DNA of 64,000 bases, taken from contig VTFK01000284.1 of the NCBI GenBank assembly GCA_009617715.1, positions 248,001 through 312,000 of the forward strand, in the 5' to 3' direction. Below, piece after piece: positions 51,263-64,000 of the stretch. The stretch is from Plectrocnemia conspersa. Taxonomy: Eukaryota; Arthropoda; Insecta; Trichoptera; Polycentropodidae. The number at the start of each line of letters is the position of its first letter. Position 1 is the stretch's first letter. The position numbers and the translations under genes were made by a program. The notes under the pieces were generated by a model, which made no database searches, was not told the origin of the DNA, and was given only the letters and a program-made list of their open reading frames with translations.

Positions 51263-53198
51263 TATCATTACATATCAGAGGTGTTCAACGTATTCGTAGC
51301 TAAAGCAGTAAGCAACGTAAGAAATAATAATACGACGTAACATCTGAACGCATCTGTTTTCCTAAAAAATATAAACTTATGATATTGCATTGTACATTAT
51401 CATGAAATTTAAAAATATATAAAAATCTAAAATGAAACATTAAATAAGTATTATGATCTCAGATAATTAAATAATATTAACGGATAATTTGTACGACACA
51501 GTGTTTTGTATTTTTTTAATGAAATGACATTTTACAGGTAGTATTTATAATTTTAATATGATATTAATAACGACTTTGAACTTAGTCTTAATTATTGATC
51601 ATCGCATATTTTATCTAATTTTTCTTCCATCCTTTTTTATTATTATTTTTATTGATACGTAAAATAAGTATATATGTAATTCATTATACAAATGATAATT
51701 CTCATATCTTGTGATATTTTAATCAATGCCCCTATTACTGGTTGTGAATAATCACAATTTCTCAACGTTTTCTTTTATTAGTTACCATATAAATATATTA
51801 ATAGTATCATCAAAAGTTAAAAAATATTTTCAATGTTGTATTTTTAATAATATATTATATATGTACATATATACTATAATATAAAAACGTTAACTAGATT
51901 TGTACTTTATATTAGCAAAACTTTAAACCATGAACTATATAATGTGCCAGCGTAGAGGATTTTGATTTTTTATTAATAAAATAAATGTAAATATATTAAC
52001 AAGCCTTTGTTTCATTCATATACTTTATGCGAAACGATATGTTAAATCTTACAGATTAAATTTACCAAAAAATGTCATTTTATCTTATCTTTCCATCCTT
52101 CACATAATAAAGAGAATGTTTCTTTTCTATCAGCTATTCAAATACAAATCGTTTTTAATTCAATAAATATTAATATTATCAATGAAAAAGTAAATATTTA
52201 ACCACTCTAAATATACAGTAGCGTACAAAATGTTATATTTATATTTAATTTATATTTTTTTAAAACTCTCATTATTGAAGTATTAAAAATATGAAAATTA
52301 AATAAATTACAAAACAGTAAAATTTAGGCATTAATTTAAAAAAAAATTATTAAATTCTATAACATCATATAGTGGAAAAAATTTTTTAAATCGTAATTTA
52401 CGTAATTGATTTCAATTTACTCAAAACATAGTGATAAAAAGTGCTATGGATATATTTTAATTTCTTATGATTATTAAAAGCTATGCGTTTTTTTTTCAAG
52501 CTACTGTACAATTTTCGTTCATATATAAGGATATGGTTATGGAAATCAAATAAAACAAATTTATTTACAAACCTCAATATATTATAGATACCAATTTCTT
52601 AAACTTGCACATAATATAGAAATTTCCATAAAAAATAATTGTGCGCTATGTTTAAACAGTCGACAAAAATGGTTACACATCCATACGGCACTTAATTTAT
52701 AAGAAATGCGCAATAACAAGTATAACAAAAGATATCGATCAACATTGAACTCTACAGAAATGCTTACAATCTAAATATTGACAAATCATCATGAGTAATT
52801 TTATTGCAAGTTTTGAACCGTCTGTAAATATGTAGGTATCACATACGTAGCATCTTATACTGGATTATGAGTCTCACTGGCGATTCGTAAGTACAAGAAA
52901 ACATATATTTATAACACGATTTATTCATTTTCACTAATTAGTATAAAAAAGCAAATATTTATTTACATATATTATGTACGAATATTATCAACAAATATAT
53001 AAAACACAAAAACGTACAAACAAAATAAGGGTAAAAAAGCGATTATTAACCTTTCTTTATCAATTTCATCTAAGTAAACTTGTAAATAAATCAGGTCTAT
53101 AACCGGGGCAGCTCGTCTTTGCTTCGCCTCAATCGTGATACAATTAATTTATTTATAATTAATATTAGTATGTATACATAGATAATTCATAAATTGTA
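51263..53198. other. Region between convergent anoctamin and cullin-2 genes
   Basis: AT-rich 3' flanks. Poly(A) signal candidates for anoctamin include AATAAA near 51974; for cullin-2 the plus-strand TTTATT at 53148-53153 is 46 bases past the stop. No gene recognised. Confidence 0.5.
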
Positions 53199-62599
<9,401 letters not shown>

Positions 62600-63030
62600 G
62601 TTGTTACGTTATCATTAAACTATGTTGGTTTTTTTGGTTGATTGTTATCAGTCTGTAAAGAATATATTATAAACGAATGTCAAATTTGAGAAAGTAAGTG
62701 AAAACGTTCCGGACGAGTTGCCGATTGAATAAAGAGAGCTATGGAGTCGGACGAAAATAAAATTTATTCCGTGAATGATTGTGCTGAAAATTGTAAACAT
62801 TTGGCAACCGCTCGAAAACAACCTTGACATAAGGAATGATATAATTAGTCAGCACTTATTCGAATCGACGAGACGAACGAGACGTTCGACGGCTAGCTGA
62901 TGAGAAACAAAATCAGCTAATTGCGAGACAACACTTACCGTCGGCCGAAATCGACGAGAGCTCCGCTACGACCGATCTGTCTATTAGTGCGAACGATTAA
63001 GTGACACATCTCTACGCTAGTCGTGGAACA
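62600..63030 (-). promoter_or_regulatory. Cullin-2 promoter and 5' untranslated exons
   Basis: On the minus strand, a CpG-rich stretch (about 63030-62939) ends in the donor CGACG|GTAAGTG at 62939. A strong acceptor (ATTCTTTACAG) follows, giving a second exon from 62652 that runs into the ATG at 62599. A 286-base 5'-UTR intron is inferred. Confidence 0.55.
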
Positions 63031-63039
63031 TCACTAAGA

Positions 63040-64000
63040 AATCAAAATAAATATTATTCATTTTTGTCCTAGAAATAAGAACATTTTTTATTTGTACTTT
63101 GCAGCAGTGCCCCACAAAATTAGCATATTTTATATTTTGTCAATAATATTTTTTAGACCCATTGCATATGCGCACAAAATTAAGAATATATAGAAGCGGC
63201 GTTCGTAGTGAAAAACAAGCTTTGTCCAAGTCATAACTCTGTCCACTGTGTCAGTCGGCTTTTATTATTATTTTCAAAAATCGGTTGTGTATTAAATATT
63301 ATGAAGGGCTGTTCAGTTATAGGATGTAAAACGTCACAGTAAAAAACTATCAAAGAATAAAAATGGCATAACTTTTCACGTGTGAGCGTAAATTAATCAG
63401 TTTTACTTAATCCATCAAAAGGTTTTTTAAGCGTCACTCAATCTGATTTGTACATTTGTTTAACAGGGCCGAACTTAACCAATGTTTGAATATACGAATT
63501 TATTTTTAATATTTATATATGCATATATGTTTATTCGATAAAATCTACAAATACACGTTTAAAATCAACTATATACCGGATTTATTACCACTTTATTACC
63601 ACAAAAATGAAATATATTAAACATATATTCGATGAAACATACTAATTTCATGGAGTTTAATGTTTTAAAATTTAAACTAAAATTGATATTTCGTGTAATC
63701 ACGGTAAACTACTAATTTCATGTATCGGTGGCAATGAAAATAAAAATAATTTTAAAATTTAAACTTTACATGGTTCTGTCTCTAACTCACTAATTGCTTG
63801 TTTTTTCAAATGACGTTAAATTATTAATGGCAACTTGTTTTAGAGCAAGGAAGATTTTCAAAATTTTATATTAACGGTATATTAACTATTCAAATGTTAA
63901 CAATATTCGAAGGAAATTTTTATTATTCCTAATTTTTTATGACTATAAATCAAATAATAAAGTGTTTTTTTTATATTTAAAACAAATTCCAAAAAAAAAA
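63040..64000. other. Terminal intergenic region
   Basis: AT-rich. Apart from the THAP-like fragment at 63301-63420 I see no gene. A TCAGT initiator-like motif (about 63258) precedes that fragment. The run of A at the window end has no annotated meaning here. Confidence 0.4.
63301..63420 (+). pseudogene. Broken THAP zinc-finger N-terminus
   Basis: An ATG opens the frame MKGCSVIGCKTSQ, the Cys-x4-Cys start of a THAP finger, then meets a stop. About 15 codons later, in another frame, NGITFHV follows, which matches the GITFH segment normally found ~20 residues into the same domain. The order and spacing fit a THAP finger disabled by a stop and a frameshift. THAP fingers occur in host genes and in P-element-type transposases; the fragment is too short to tell which. 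Confidence 0.5.

Overview
This is an AT-rich, intron-containing animal nuclear sequence, most probably from an insect. The main clue is a ferritin heavy-chain homologue with a signal peptide, which is typical of secreted insect ferritins. Short introns between small exons and many mariner, hAT, piggyBac-type and non-LTR remnants fit as well. I cannot assign an order or species from the sequence alone.

Six protein genes can be rebuilt exon by exon, with reading frame kept across every splice junction, and they alternate strictly in strand. (1) 4539-8159 (+): NAD-dependent isocitrate dehydrogenase, gamma-type subunit, 6 coding exons, 387 aa. (2) 11785-15792 (-): secreted ferritin heavy-chain homologue, 4 exons, 221 aa. 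(3) 19862-24588 (+): CUEDC2 homologue, 6 coding exons, 287 aa. (4) 27637-29687 (-): tRNA pseudouridine synthase PUS3/DEG1, 8 exons, 474 aa. (5) 42413-51262 (+): anoctamin/TMEM16, 24 coding exons, 1117 aa, probably with a distant 5' exon ending at 35640. (6) 53199-62599 (-): cullin-2, 14 coding exons, 750 aa, including a GC-AG intron. The gene ends are convergent pairs (1/2, 3/4, 5/6). The genes are housekeeping or membrane functions (TCA cycle, iron storage, ubiquitin pathway, tRNA modification, lipid/ion transport) and show no shared pathway or operon-like logic.

The rest is introns and intergenic DNA with decayed mobile elements. Four hAT-type non-autonomous elements have 8-bp target duplications (32294-32562, 33002-33445, 59624-59895, 60183-61023). 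Three elements have TTAA flanks of piggyBac type (6375-6610, 20193-20992, 27066-27287). A pogo/Tc1-type MITE lies at 57582-57801. Tc1/mariner transposase relics lie at 3412-3850, 22330-22740, 48311-49258 and 54340-54760. Reverse-transcriptase relics lie at 19080-19316, 37850-38720 and 40900-41880. A tRNA-derived SINE occurs twice (41893-42224 and 34006-34225), and a TIR family occurs at 14341-14509 and 37319-37490. A GC-rich island at 3010-3360 is the strongest unexplained promoter-like signal.

I found no evidence for an undescribed multi-gene system. The most informative points are the GC-AG intron in cullin-2, the altered motif residues in the IDH subunit, the complete ferroxidase site in the ferritin, the unexplained GC-rich island, a large repeat shared in opposite orientation by 23.2 kb and 44 kb, and a broken THAP-finger start next to the cullin-2 promoter.
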